Source: Hippophae tibetana
Taxonomy: Eukaryota; Streptophyta; Magnoliopsida; Rosales; Elaeagnaceae
Direction of reading: 5' to 3'
DNA: 64,000 bases
Assembly: GCA_037013495.1 (NCBI GenBank)
Contig: CM072802.1
Location: 62,051,483 to 62,115,482, forward strand
Position 1 is the stretch's first letter, and every line of letters starts with the position of its first letter. Below are positions 26,662-39,555 of the stretch, in pieces. The position numbers and the translations under genes were made by a program. Under the pieces are notes generated by a model. The model did not search any database, was not told the DNA's origin, and saw nothing but the letters and a program-made list of their open reading frames with translations.

Positions 26662-27242
26662 AATTTTTATTTCTTGTTGCAAGCAATTCCATTCATCATC
26701 TAAGATTTATTGATCACAAAATATTAGGTTTTTCACGGTAAAAATAAGAAGATAACAATAAGTGCTCGTTTTGAGATGCCACCGTTGCGGGCATTGATGG
26801 GCACCTCTAACACCTCGTGGGCCAAAACCATGCCAACGATACAATTTTAGGGAAATTTGTTTTACACATGTTTAGAATAGTATGCCATCTCGTATTGGAA
26901 AGTTTCATGATTTTATTGACACGGGAAGTATTTTTAGTCATTTTTTGAAGTTTTCGAAAAATCATGAAAAATAGAAAATTCGTCCAAAACTATTTTTTCT
27001 TGTAGGATGCAATTCTTTTCATAATCTAAGATTTATTGCTCACAAAATATTATGTTTGGCATGGTATAAATACGAATACGACAAGGAATACACGTTTTGA
27101 GGTGACACCGTTGCGGGCATTTATGTGCACCTCTAACATCCAGTTGGCAAAACCATGTCAAACGATGGAATTTTAGGGCAAGTTTTTTTAACACATGTTT
27201 AGAATAGTATATCATCTCGTACTATAAAGTTTCATGATTTTA
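26662..27242. repeat. Duplicate block, right copy (partner ~24,060-24,640)
   Basis: Continues directly from the 25,173-26,643 block. Shares GTTGCAAGC, GGTTTTTCACGG, GGGCCAAAACC and GTTGGCAAAACCATGTC with the left copy. It differs at a few sites, for example TTGTAGGATGC near 27,001. Confidence 0.85.
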
Positions 27243-27283
27243 TTGAGACGGGAAGTATTTTTAGTCATTTTTCGAAGTCACAA

Positions 27284-27298
27284 ACTTCAGAAAATAAT
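27284..27298. repeat. Small inverted repeat created by a local insertion (copy 1 of 3)
   Basis: Where other monomers read GAAGTCTTCGAAAAATC, this one reads GAAGTCACAAACTTCAG. The result is a perfect 5-bp inverted repeat (GAAGT, CACAA, ACTTC). The same variant occurs at 29,230-29,244 and 30,212-30,226. Confidence 0.8.
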
Positions 27299-27999
27299 GA
27301 AAAATAGAAAATTCAGCCAAAACTATTGTTTCTTGTTGGATGCAATTCCTTTATCATCTAAGATTTATTGATCACAAAATATTAGGTTTGGCATGGTAAA
27401 AATAAGAAGATAACAAGAAATGCTCGTTTTGAAGTGCCACCGTTTCGTGCATTGATGGGCACCTCTAACACGTCGTCGGCAAAATCATGCCAAGGATTGC
27501 ATTTTAAGGCAATTTTTTTCACACATGTTTAGAATAGTGTGCCATCTCGTACTAGAAAGTTTCATGATTTTATTGACACGGGAAGTATTTTTAGTCATGT
27601 TTTGAAGTCTTCGAAAAATCAATAAAAATAGAAAATTTGGGAAAAACTATTGTTTCTTGTTGGATGCTATTCTTTTCATCATCTAACATTTAATGATCAC
27701 AAAATATTAGGTTTGGCATGGTATAAATACGAATATGACAAGGAATGCTCGTTTTTTGGTGCCACCATTGCCTGCATTTATGGGCTCCTCTAACACCCCG
27801 TGGGCAAAACCATGTCAATGATGTAAGTTTAGGGCGATAGTTTTCACACATGTTTAGAATTGTTTGTCATCTCGTACTGGAAAGTTTTATAATTTTTTGG
27901 AGGCGGATAGTATTTTTAGTCATTTTTTAAACTATTCGAAAAATCATGAAAATATATAATTCGGAAAAAAATCTTATTTCTTGTTGCATGCAATTCCAT

Positions 28000-28700
28000 T
28001 CATCATCTAAGATTTATTGATTAGAAAATATTAGGTTTGGAACGGTAAAAATAAGAAGATAACAAGAAGTGATCGTTTTGAGGTGTCACCGTTGTAGGCA
28101 TTGATGGGCACCTCTAACACCTCGTTGGCAAAACCATGCCAATGATAGAATTGTATTGCAATTTTTTTCACACATGTTTAGAATAGTATGCCATCTTCTA
28201 CTGGAAAGTTTCATGATTTTATTGACACGGGAAGTATTTTTAGTCATTTTTTGAAGTCTTTGAAAAATCATGAAAAATAGAAAATTCGGCCAAAACTATT
28301 GTTTCTTGTTGGATGCAATTATTTTCATCATCTAAGATTTATTGCTCACAAAATATTAGGTTTGGCATGGTATAAATACGAATATGACAAGGAATGCTCG
28401 TTTTTAGGTGCCATCATTACGGGCATTTATGGGCACCTCTAACACCCCGTGAGCAAAACCATGTCAAATGATAGAATTTTAGGGCGATTTATTTCACACA
28501 TGTTTAGAATAGTATGTCAACTCGTACTGGAAAGTTTTATGATTTTATGGAGGCGGGATTTATTTTTAGTCATTTTTAAACTATTCAAAAAATCATGAAA
28601 AATAGATAATTCGGGAAAAATTCTTATTTCTTGTTGGGTGCCATTCCATTCATCATCTAAGATTTATTGATCACAAAATATTAGGTTTGGCACGGTAAAA
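28000..28700. repeat. Displaced relative of the 975-bp trimer region
   Basis: CTTCTACTGG (28,195) and GTCAACTCG (28,515) match 17,461 and 17,780 at an offset of about 10,735 bp (33 monomers). GCCATCATTACGGGC, however, matches the first trimer copy at 16.7 kb (offset 11,710 bp). This stretch therefore derives from an earlier or recombined version of the 16.6-18.8 kb trimer. Confidence 0.75.
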
Positions 28701-29229
28701 ATAAGAAGATAACAAGAAGTGCTCGTTTTGAGATGCCACCGTTGCGGGCATTGATGGGCACCTCTAACACCTCGTGGGCCAAAACCATGGCAACGATACA
28801 ATTTTAGGAAAATTTGTTTTACACATGTTTAGAATAGTATGCCATCTCGTACTGGAAAGTTTCATGATTTTATTGACACAATAAGTATTTTTAGTCATTT
28901 TTTGAAGTTTTCGAAAAATCATTAAAAATAGAAAATTCGGCCAAAACTATTGTTTCTTGTTGGATGCAATTATTTTCATCATCTAACCTTTATTGCTCAC
29001 AAAATATTAGGTTTGGCATGGTATAAATACGAATATGACAAGGAATGCTTGTTTTTAGGTGCCACTGTTACGGGTATTTATGGGCACCTCTAACACCCCG
29101 TGGTGAAAACCATGTCAAACGATGGAATTTTAGGGAGATTTTTTTCACACATGTTTAGAATAGGATGTCATCTCGTACTGGAAAGTTTTATGATTTTATG
29201 GACACGGGAAGTATTTTTAGTCATTTTTG

Positions 29230-29244
29230 GAAGTCACAAACTTC
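29230..29244. repeat. Small inverted repeat (copy 2 of 3)
   Basis: GAAGT, CACAA, ACTTC, within the 982-bp repeat. It lies about 1,946 bp (six monomers) from the 27,284 copy. Confidence 0.8.
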
Positions 29245-30211
29245 AGAAAATAATGAAAAATAGAAAATTCAGCCAAAACTATTGTTTCTCTTTGGATGCA
29301 ATTCCTTTATCATCTAAGATTTATTGATCACAAAATATTAGGTTTGACACGGTAAAAATAAGAAGATAACAAGAAATGCTCGTTTTGAAGTGCCATCGTT
29401 TCGTGCATTGATGGGCACCTCTAACTCCTCGTGGGCAAAACCATGCCAAAGATAGAATTGTATTGCAATTTTTTTCACACATGTTCTGAATAGTATGCCA
29501 TCTCGTACTGGAAAATTTCATGATTTTATTGACATTGGAAGTATTTTTAATCATTTTTTGAAGTCTTCGAAAAATCATGAAAAATAGAAAATTCGGCCAA
29601 AACTATTGTTTCTTGTTGGATGCAATTCCATCCATCATCTAATATTTATTGCTCACAAAGTATTAGGTTTAGAATGGTATAAATACGAATATGACAAGGA
29701 ATGCTCGTTTTTAGGTGCCACCGTTGCGGGTATTTATGGGCACCTCTAACACCCCGTGGGGAAAACCATGTCAAACGATGGAATTTTAAGAAGATTGTTT
29801 TCACACATGTTTAGAATAGGATGCCAACTCGTACTGGAAAATTTCATGATTTTATTGACATAGGAAGTATTTTTAGTCATTTTTTGAAGTCTTTGAAAAT
29901 CATGAAAAATAGAAAATTCGGCCAAAACTATTGTTTCTTGATGGATGCAATTCTTTTCATCATCTAAGATTTATTGCTCTCAAAATATTAGGTTTGGCAT
30001 GGTATAAATACGAGTATGACAAGGAATACTCGTGTTTAGGTGACACCGTTGCAGGCATTTATGTGCACCTCTAACACCCCCGTTGGCAAAACCATGTCAA
30101 ACGATGGAATTTTAGGGCGATTTTTTTAACACATGTTTAGAATAGTATGTCATCTGGTACTGGAAAGTTTTATGATTTTATGGACACGGGAAGTATTTTT
30201 AGTCGTTTTTC

Positions 30212-30226
30212 GAAGTCACAAACTTC
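30212..30226. repeat. Small inverted repeat (copy 3 of 3)
   Basis: GAAGT, CACAA, ACTTC, 982 bp after copy 2 and in the same monomer context (next to AATTCAGCCAAAACTATTG). Confidence 0.8.
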
Positions 30227-30660
30227 AGAAAATAATGAAAAATAGAAAATTCAGCCAAAACTATTGTTTCTTGTTGGATGCAATTCCTTTATCATCTAAG
30301 ATTTATTGATCACAAAATATTAGGTTTGACACGGTAAAAATAAGAAGATAACAAGAAATGCTCGTTTTGAAGTACCATCGTTTCTTGCATTGATGGGCAC
30401 CTCTAACACCTCGTGGGCAAAACCATGCCAACGATAGAATTGTATTGCAATTTTTTTCACACATGTTCTGAATAGTATGCCATCTCGTACTAGAACATTT
30501 CATGATTTTATTGACATTGGAATTATTTTTAATCATTTTTTGAAGTCTTCGAAAAATCATGAAAAATAGAAAATTCGGCCAAAACTATTGTTTCTTGTTG
30601 GATGCAATTCCATCCATCATCTAATATTTATTGCTCACAAAATATTAGGTTTAGCATGGT

Positions 30661-32165
30661 ATAAATACGAATATGACAAGGAATGCTCGTTTTGAGGTGC
30701 CACCGTTGCGGGGATTGATGGGTACCTCTAACACCTCGTCGGCAAAACCATGCCAAGGATAGCATTTTAGGGCAATTTTTTTCACACATGTTTAGAATAT
30801 TATGTCATCTCGTACTCGATAGTTTCATGATTTTATCGACCCGGGAAGTATTTTTAGTCATTTTTTGAAGTCTTCAAAAATCAGGAAAAATAGAAAATTC
30901 GGCCAAAACTATTCTTTCTTGTTGGATGCAATTCTTTTCATCATCTCAGATTTACTGATCACAAGATATTAGGTTTGGCACGGTAAAAATAAGAAGATAA
31001 CAAGAAGTGCTCGTTTTGAGGTGCCACCGTTGCGGGCATTGATGGGCACCTCTAACACCTCGTGGGCCAAAACCATGCCAACAATACAATTTTAGGGAAA
31101 TTTGTTTTACACATGTTTAGAATAGTATGCCATCTCGTACTGGAAAGTTTCATGATTTTATTGACACAGGATGTATTTTTAGTCATTTTTTGAAGTTTTC
31201 GAAAAATCATGAAAAATAGAAAATTCGGCCAAAACTATTGTTTCTTGTTGGTTGTAATTATTTTCATCATCTAACCTTTATTGCTCACAAAATATTAGGT
31301 TTAGCATGGTATAAATACGAATATGACAAGGAATGCTCGTTTTGAGGTGCCACCGTTGCGGGCATTGATGGGTACCTCTAACACCTCGTCGGCAAAACCA
31401 TGCCAAGGATATCATTTTAGGGCAATTTTTTTCACACATGTTTAAAATATTATGTCATCTCGTACTCGATAGTTTCATGATTTTATTGACCCGGGAAGTA
31501 TTTTTAGTCATTTTTTGAAGTCTTCAAAAATCAGGAAAAATAGAAAATTCGGCCAAAACTATTGTTTCTTGTTGGATGCAATTCTTTTCATCACCTAAGA
31601 TTTACTGATCACAAGATATTAGGTTTGGCACGGTAAAAATAAGAAGATAACAAGAAGTGCTCGTTTTGAGGTGCCACCGTTGCGGGCATTGATGGGCACC
31701 TCTAACACCTCGTGGGCCAAAACCATGCCAACGATACAATTTTAGGGAAATTTGTTTTACACATGTTTAGAATAGTATGCCATCTCGTACTGGAAAGTTT
31801 CATGATTTTATTGACACGGGATGTATTTTTAGTCATTTTTTGAAGTTTTCGAAAAATCATGAAAAATAGAAAATTCGGCCAAAACTATTGTTTCTTGTTG
31901 GTTGCAATTATTTTCATCATCTAACCTTTATTGCTCACAAAATATTAGGTTTAGCATGGTATAAATACGAATATGACAAGGAATGCTCGTTTTGAGGTGC
32001 CACCGTTGCGGGCATTGATGGGCACCTCTAACACCTCGTCGGCAAAACCATGCCAAGGATAGCATTTTAGGGCAATTTTTTTCACACATGTTTAGAATAT
32101 TATGTCATCTCCTACTGGATAGTTTCATGATTTTATTGACCCGGGAAGTATTTTTAGTCATTTTT
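30661..32165. repeat. 650-bp dimeric HOR, about 2.3 copies
   Basis: ATAAATACGAATATGAC preceded by GGTTTAGCATGG occurs at 30,661, 31,311 and 31,961, exactly 650 bp apart. The first monomer of each dimer has CTCGTCGGCAAAACC and GACCCGGGAAG. The second has GATCACAAGATATTAGG, GGGCCAAAACC and GGGAAATTTGTTTTACAC. The run ends near 32,165 with a switch to Q-type AAACTATTC. Confidence 0.92.
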
Positions 32166-32645
32166 TAAACTATTCAAAAAATCATGAAAAATAGATAATT
32201 CGGCAAAAATTCTTATTTCTTTTTGGATGCCATTCCATTCATCATCTAAGATTTATTGATCACAAAATATTAGGTTTGGCACGGTAAAAATAAGAAGATA
32301 ACAATAAGTGCTCGTTTTGAGATGCCACCGTTGCGGGCATTGATGGGCACCTCTAACACCTCCTGGGCCAAAACCATGCCAACGATACAATTTTAGGGAA
32401 ATTTGTTTTACACATATTTAGAATAGTATGCCATCTCGTACTAGAAAGTTTCATGATTTTATTGACATGGGAAGTATTTTTAGTTATTTTTTAAAGTTTT
32501 CGAAAAATCATGAAAAATAGAAAATTCGGCCAAAACTATTGTTTCTTGTTGGATGCAATTATTTTCATCATCTAACGTTTATTGCTCACAAAATATTAGG
32601 TTTGGCATGGTATAAATACGAATATGACAAGGAATGCTCGTTTTT

Positions 32646-32972
32646 AGCTACCATCGTTGCGGACATTTATGGGCACCTCTAACACCCCCGTCAGCAAAAC
32701 CATGTCAAACGATGGAATTTTAGGACAATTGTTTTCACACATGTTTAGAATAGTATGTCATCTCGTACTGGATAGTTTCATGATTTTATTGACCCGGGAA
32801 GTATTTTTAGTCATTTTTTGAAGTCTTCGAAAAATCATGAAAAATAGAAAATTCGGCAAAAACTATTGTTTCTTGTTGGATGAAATTCTTTTCATCATCT
32901 AAGATTTATTGATCACAAAATATTAGGTTTGGCACGGTAAAAATAAGAAGATCACAAGAAGTGCTCGTTATG
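32646..32972. repeat. Full-length monomer resembling the parent of the shortened monomers
   Basis: This 327-bp monomer has TTTTTAGCTACCATCG and ACCCCCGTCAGCAAAACC. The shortened monomers 650 bp downstream read AGGTACCATCG and GGGCACAGCAAAACC. Removing about 26 bp between GGGCA and CAGCAAAACC from this type of sequence would give them. A second monomer with CCCCCGTCAGC lies near 45,398. Parentage is inference. Confidence 0.55.
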
Positions 32973-33297
32973 AGGTGCCACCGTTGCAGGCATTGATGGG
33001 CACCTCTAACACCTCGGTAGCAGAACCATGCCAACGATAGAATTTTACGGCAATTTTTTTCACACATGTTTAGAATAGTATGTCATCTCGTACTGAAAAG
33101 TTTCATGATTTTATTGCGGCGGGAAGTATTTTTAGTCATTTTTTAAACTATTTGAAAAATCATGAAAAATAGATAATTCGGAAAAAATTCTTATTTCTTG
33201 TTGGATGCAATTCTTTTCATCATCTAAGATTTATTGCTAACAAAATATTAGGTTTGGCATGGTATAAATACGAATATGACAAGGAATGCTCCTTTTT

Positions 33298-33899
33298 AGG
33301 TACCATCGTTGCGGGCACAGCAAAACCATGTGAAAAGATGGAATCTTAGGGCGATTTTTTTCACACATGTTTAGAATAGTATGTCATATCGTACTGGAAA
33401 GTTTTATGATTTTATGGAGGCGGGAAGTATTTGTAGTCATTTTTTAAACTATTTGAAAAATCATGAAAAATAGATAATTCGGCATAAATTCTTATTTCAT
33501 GTTGGATGCAATTCTTTTCATCATATAAGATTTATTGCTCACAAAATATTAGGTTTGGCATGGTATAAACACGAATATGATAAGGGATGCTCGTTTTAGG
33601 GTACCATCGTCGCGGGCACAGCAAAACCATGTGAAAAGATGGAATCTTAGGGCGATTTTTTTGACACATGTTTATAATAGTATGTCATCTCGTACTGGAA
33701 AGTTTTATGATTTTATGGAGGCGGGAAGTATTTGTAGTCATTTTTTAAACTATTTGAAAAATCATGAAAAATAGATAATACGGCAAAAATTCTTATTTCT
33801 TGGTGGATGCAATTCCATTCATCATCTAAGATTTATTGATCACAAAATATTATGTTTCGCACGGTAAAAATAAGAAGATAACAAGCAATGCTCGTTTTG
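33298..33899. repeat. Pair of shortened (~300-bp) monomers
   Basis: Two consecutive units of about 300 bp begin AGGTACCATCG (33,298) and GGTACCATCGTCG (33,599). Both lack about 25 bp that in other monomers holds GGGCACCTCTAACACCCC. They read GGGCACAGCAAAACCATGTG, then AAAAGATGGAATCTTAGG. They are followed by a full-length monomer with CCACCTATGCGGG (33,900). The same four-monomer order reappears from 42,156. Confidence 0.9.
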
Positions 33900-34370
33900 A
33901 GGTGCCACCTATGCGGGCATTTATGGGCACCTCTAACACCCCGTGGGCAAAACCATGCCAACGATAGAATTTTAGGGCAATTTTTTTCACACATGTTTAG
34001 AATAGTATGTCATCTCGTACTGGAAAGTTTTATGATTTTATGGAGGGGGGAAGTATTTTTAGTTATTTTTTGAAGTCTTCGAAAAATCAGCAAAAATAGA
34101 AAATTCGGCCAAAACTATTGTTTCTTGTTGGATGCAATTCTTTTCATGATCTAAGATTTATTGATCACAAAATATTAGGTTTGGCACGGTAAAAATAAGA
34201 AGATAACAAGAAATGCTCGTTTTGAGGTGCCATCGTTGCGGGAATTTATGGGCACCTCTAACACCCCGTGAGCAAAACCATGTCAAAGGATAGAATTTTA
34301 AAGCAATTTTTTTCACACATGTTTAGAATAGTATGTCATCTTGTATTGGAAATTTTTATGATTTTATTGA

Positions 34371-34900
34371 CCCGGGAAGTATTTTTAGTCATTTTTTGAA
34401 GTCTTCAAAAAATCATGAAAAATAGAAAATTCGACAAAAACTATTGTTTCTTGTTGGATACAATTCTTTTCATCATCTAAGATTTATTGATCACAAAATA
34501 TTACGTTTGGCAAGGTAAAAATAAGAAGATCACAAGAAGTGCTCGTTTTGAGGTGCCACCGTTGCGGGCATTGATTGGCACCTCTAACACCTCGTGGGCA
34601 AAACCAAGCCAACGATAGAATTTTATTGCAATTTTTTTCACACATGTTTAGAATAGTATGTCATCTCGTACTGGATAGTTTCATGATTTTATTGACCCGG
34701 GAAGTATTTTTAGTCATTTTTTGAAGTCTTCAAAAAATCATGAAAAATAGAAAATTCGACAAAAACTATTGTTTCTTGTTGGATACAATTCTTTTCATCA
34801 TCTAAGATTTATTGATCACAAAATATTACGTTTGGCAAGGTAAAAATAAGAAGATCACAAGAAGTGCTCGTTTTGAGGTGCCACCGTTGCAGGCATTGAT
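34371..34900. repeat. Adjacent near-identical monomers (325-bp step)
   Basis: CCCGGGAAG at 34,371 and 34,696. Both are followed by AATTCGACAAAAACTATTG, TTGGATACAATTC, ATATTACGTTTGGCAAGG and AAGATCACAAGAAGTGC. This single-monomer duplication sits at the entrance to the 1,251-bp HOR. Confidence 0.8.
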
Positions 34901-37900
34901 GTGCACCTCTAACACCTCGGTAGCAGAACCATGCCAACGATAGAATTTTACGGCAATTTTTTTCACACATGTTTAGAATAGTATGTCATTTCGTACTGAA
35001 AAGTTTCATGATTTTATTGCGGCGGGAAGTATTTTTAGTCATTTTTTAAACTATTCGAAAAATCATGGAAAATAGATAATTCGGAAAAAATTCTTATTTC
35101 TTGTTGGATGCAATTCTTTTCATCATCTAAGATTTATTGCTCACAAAATATTAGGTTTGGCATGTTATAAATACGAATATGACAAGGAATGCTCGTTTTT
35201 AGGTACCATCGTTGCGGGCACAGCAAAACCACGTGAAAAGATGGAATCTTAGGGCGATTTTTTTCACACATGTTTAGAATAGTATGTCATCTCGTACTGG
35301 AAAGTTTTATGATTTTATGGAGGCGGGAAGTATTTGTAGTCATTTTTTAAACTATTTGAAAAATCATGAAAAATAGATAATTCGGCATAAATTCTTATTT
35401 CTTGTTGGATGCAATTCTTTTCATCATATAAGATTTATTGCTCACAAAATATTAGGTTTGGCATGGTATAAATACGAATATGACAAGCAATGCTCGTTTT
35501 TAGGTACCATCGTTGCGGGCACAGGAAAACCATGTGAAAAGATGGAATCTTAGGCGATTTTTTTCACACATGTTTATAATAGTATGTCATATCGTACTGG
35601 AAAGTTTTATGATTTTATGGAGGCGGGAAGTATTTGTAGTCATTTTTTAAACTATTTGAAAAATCATGAAAAATAGATAATACGGCAAAAATTCTTATTT
35701 CTTGGTGGATGCAATTCCATTCATCATCTAAGATTTATTGATCACAAAATATTATGTTTGGAACGGAAAAAATAAGAAGATAACAAGAAGTGCTCGTTTT
35801 GAGGTGCCACCGTTGCGGGCATTGATGTGCACCTCTAACACCTCGTTGTCAAAACCATGCCAACGATAGAACTTTAGGGCAATTTTTTTCACACATGTTT
35901 AGAATAGTATGACATCTCGTACTGGAAAGTTTCATGATTTTATTTAAACTGGAAGTATTTTTAGTTATTTTTTGAAGTCTTGGAAAAATTATGAAAAATA
36001 GAAAATTTGGCCAAAACTATTGTTTCTTGTTGGATGCAATTCTTTTCATCATCTAAGATTTATTGATCACAAAATATTACATTTGGCAAGGTAAAAATAA
36101 GAAGATCACAAGAAGTGCTCGTTTTGAGGTGCCACCGTTGCAGGCATTGATGTGCACCTCTAACACCTCGGTAGCAGAACCATGCCAACGATAGAATTTT
36201 ACGGCAATTTTTTTCACACATGTTTAGAATAGTATGTCATTTCGTACTGAAAAGTTTCATGATTTTATTGCGGCGGGAAGTATTTTTAGTCATTTTTTAA
36301 ACTATTCGAAAAATCATGGAAAATAGATAATTCGGAAAAAATTCTTATTTCTTGTTGGATGCAATTCTTTTCATCATCTAAGATTTATTGCTCACAAAAT
36401 ATTAGGTTTGGCATGTTATAAATACGAATATGACAAGGAATGCTCGTTTTTAGGTACCATCGTTGCGGGCACAGCAAAACCACGTGAAAAGATGGAATCT
36501 TAGGGCGATTTTTTTCACACATGTTTAGAATAGTATGTCATCTCGTACTGGAAAGTTTTATGATTTTATGGAGGCGGGAAGTATTTGTAGTCATTTTTTA
36601 AACTATTTGAAAAATCATGAAAAATAGATAATTCGGCATAAATTCTTATTTCTTGTTGGATGCAATTCTTTTCATCATATAAGATTTATTGCTCACAAAA
36701 TATTAGGTTTGGCATGGTATAAATACGAATATGACAAGCAATGCTCGTTTTTAGGTACCATCGTTGCGGGCACAGGAAAACCATGTGAAAAGATGGAATC
36801 TTAGGCGATTTTTTTCACACATGTTTATAATAGTATGTCATATCGTACTGGAAAGTTTTATGATTTTATGGAGGCGGGAAGTATTTGTAGTCATTTTTTA
36901 AACTATTTGAAAAATCATGAAAAATAGATAATACGGCAAAAATTCTTATTTCTTGGTGGATGCAATTCCATTCATCATCTAAGATTTATTGATCACAAAA
37001 TATTATGTTTGGAACGGAAAAAATAAGAAGATAACAAGAAGTGCTCGTTTTGAGGTGCCACCGTTGCGGGCATTGATGTGCACCTCTAACACCTCGTTGT
37101 CAAAACCATGCCAACGATAGAACTTTAGGGCAATTTTTTTCACACATGTTTAGAATAGTATGACATCTCGTACTGGAAAGTTTCATGATTTTATTTAAAC
37201 TGGAAGTATTTTTAGTTATTTTTTGAAGTCTTGGAAAAATTAAGAAAAATAGAAAATTTGGCCAAAACTATTGTTTCTTGTTGGATGCAATTCTTTTCAT
37301 CATCTAAGATTTATTGATCACAAAATATTACATTTGGCAAGGTAAAAATAAGAAGATCACAAGAAGTGCTCGTTTTGAGGTGCCACCGTTGCAGGCATTG
37401 ATGTGCACCTCTAACACCTCGGTAGCAGAACCATGCCAACGATAGAATTTTACGGCAATTTTTTTCACACATGTTTAGAATAGTATGTCATTTCGTACTG
37501 AAAAGTTTCATGATTTTATTGCGGCGGGAAGTATTTTTAGTCATTTTTTAAACTATTCGAAAAATCATGGAAAATAGATAATTCGGAAAAAATTCTTATT
37601 TCTTGTTGGATGCAATTCTTTTCATCATCTAAGATTTATTGCTCACAAAATATTAGGTTTGGCATGTTATAAATACGAATATGACAAGGAATGCTCGTTT
37701 TTAGGTACCATCGTTGCGGGCACAACAAAACCATGTGAAAAGATGGAATCTTAGGGCGATTTTTTTCACACATGTTTAGAATAGTATGTCATCTCGTACT
37801 GGAAAGTTTTATGATTTTATGGAGGCGGGAAGTATTTGTAGTCATTTTTTAAACTATTTGAAAAATCATGAAAAATAGATAATTCGGCATAAATTCTTAT

Positions 37901-39555
37901 TTCTTGTTGGATGCAATTCTTTTCATCATATAAGATTTATTGCTCACAAAATATTAGGTTTGGCATGGTATAAATACGAATATGACAAGGAATGCTCGTT
38001 TTTAGGTACCATCGTTGCGGGCACAGGAAAACCATGTGAAAAGATGGAATCTTAGGCGATTTTTTTCACACATGTTTATAATAGTATGTCATATCGTACT
38101 GGAAAGTTTTATGATTTTATGGAGGCGGGAAGTATTTGTAGTCATTTTTTAAACTATTTGAAAAATCATGAAAAATAGATAATACGGAAAAAATTCTTAT
38201 TTCTTGGTGGATGCAATTCCATTCATCATCTAAGATTTATTGATCACAAAATATTATGTTTGGAAAGGAAAAAATAAGAAGATAACAAGAAGTGCTCGTT
38301 TTGAGGTGCCACCGTTGCGGGCATTGATGTGCACCTCTAACACCTCGTTGTCAAAACCATGCCAACGATAGAACTTTAGGGCAATTTTTTTCACACATGT
38401 TTAGAATAGTATGACATCTCGTACTGGAAAGTTTCATGATTTTATTTAAACTGGAAGTATTTTTAGTTATTTTTTGAAGTCTTGGAAAAATTATGAAAAA
38501 TAGAAAATTTGGCCAAAACTATTGTTTCTTGTTGGATGCAATTCTTTTCATCATCTAAGATTTATTGATCACAAAATATTACATTTGGCAAGGTAAAAAT
38601 AAGAAGATCACAAGAAGTGCTCGTTTTGAGGTGCCACCGTTGCAGGCATTGATGTGCACCTCTAACACCTCGGTAGCAGAACCATGCCAACGATAGAATT
38701 TTACGGCAATTTTTTTCACACATGTTTAGAATAGTATGTCATTTCGTACTGAAAAGTTTCATGATTTTATTGCGGCGGGAAGTATTTTTAGTCATTTTTT
38801 AAACTATTCGAAAAATCATGGAAAATAGATAATTCGGAAAAAATTCTTATTTCTTGTTGGATGCAATTCTTTTCATCATCTAAGATTTATTGCTCACAAA
38901 ATATTAGGTTTGGCATGTTATAAATACGAATATGACAAGGAATGCTCGTTTTTAGGTACCATCGTTGCGGGCACAGCAAAACCATGTGAAAAGATGGAAT
39001 CTTAGGGCGATTTTTTTCACACATGTTTAGAATAGTATGTCATCTCGTACTGGAAAGTTTTATGATTTTATGGAGGCGGGAAGTATTTGTAGTCATTTTT
39101 TAAACTATTTGAAAAATCATGAAAAATAGATAATTCGGCATAAATTCTTATTTCTTGTTGGATGCAATTCTTTTCATCATATAAGATTTATTGCTCACAA
39201 AATATTAGGTTTGGCATGGTATAAATACGAATATGACAAGGAATGGTCGTTTTTAGGTACCATCGTTGAGGGCACAGCAAAACCATGTGAAAAGATGGAA
39301 TCTTAGGGCGATTTTTTTCACACATGTTTATAATAGTATGTCATATCGTACTGGAAAGTTTTATGATTTTATGGAGGCGGGAAGTATTTGTAGTCATTTT
39401 TTAAACTATTTGAAAAATCATGAAAAATAGGTAATACGGCAAAAATTCTTATTTCTTGTTGGATGCAATTCCATTCATCATCTAAGATTTATTGATCACA
39501 AAATATTATATTTCGCACGGTAAAAATAAGAAGATAACAAGAAATGCTCGTTTTG
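34876..39555. repeat. 1,251-bp tetrameric HOR, about 3.7 copies
   Basis: In AGGTRCC phase, full units start at 35,201, 36,452 and 37,703, with a partial one at 38,954. Each unit has lengths 301, 300, 325 and 325 bp. The two short monomers (GGGCACAGC and GGGCACAGG types) are followed by one with CTCGTTGTCAAAACC and one with CTCGGTAGCAGAACC. The anchor AGGCATTGATGTGCAC lies at 34,891, 36,142, 37,393 and 38,644, exactly 1,251 bp apart. The copies are almost identical, so amplification is recent relative to their surroundings. One monomer of the last type precedes the first full unit. In the fourth copy the third monomer is replaced by a CTATGCGG-type monomer at 39,556. Confidence 0.95.

Larger units (their letters stand above)
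29229..30672. repeat. 982-bp trimeric repeat, first unit plus partial second
   Basis: The GAAGTCACAAACTTC variant (29,230 and 30,212), AATTCCTTTATCATC, GTTTCGTGC or GTTTCTTGC, CATGTTCTGAATAG, GACATTGGAA and ATTCCATCCATCATC recur 982 bp apart. The unit exceeds 3 x 325 bp mainly because of the small insertion that creates the inverted repeat. Confidence 0.85.

Noticed and set aside
34876-39555. CRISPR-like array of regular repeats
   Set aside because: Units are 300-325 bp, contiguous and related throughout. There are no short repeats alternating with unique spacers and no cas genes.
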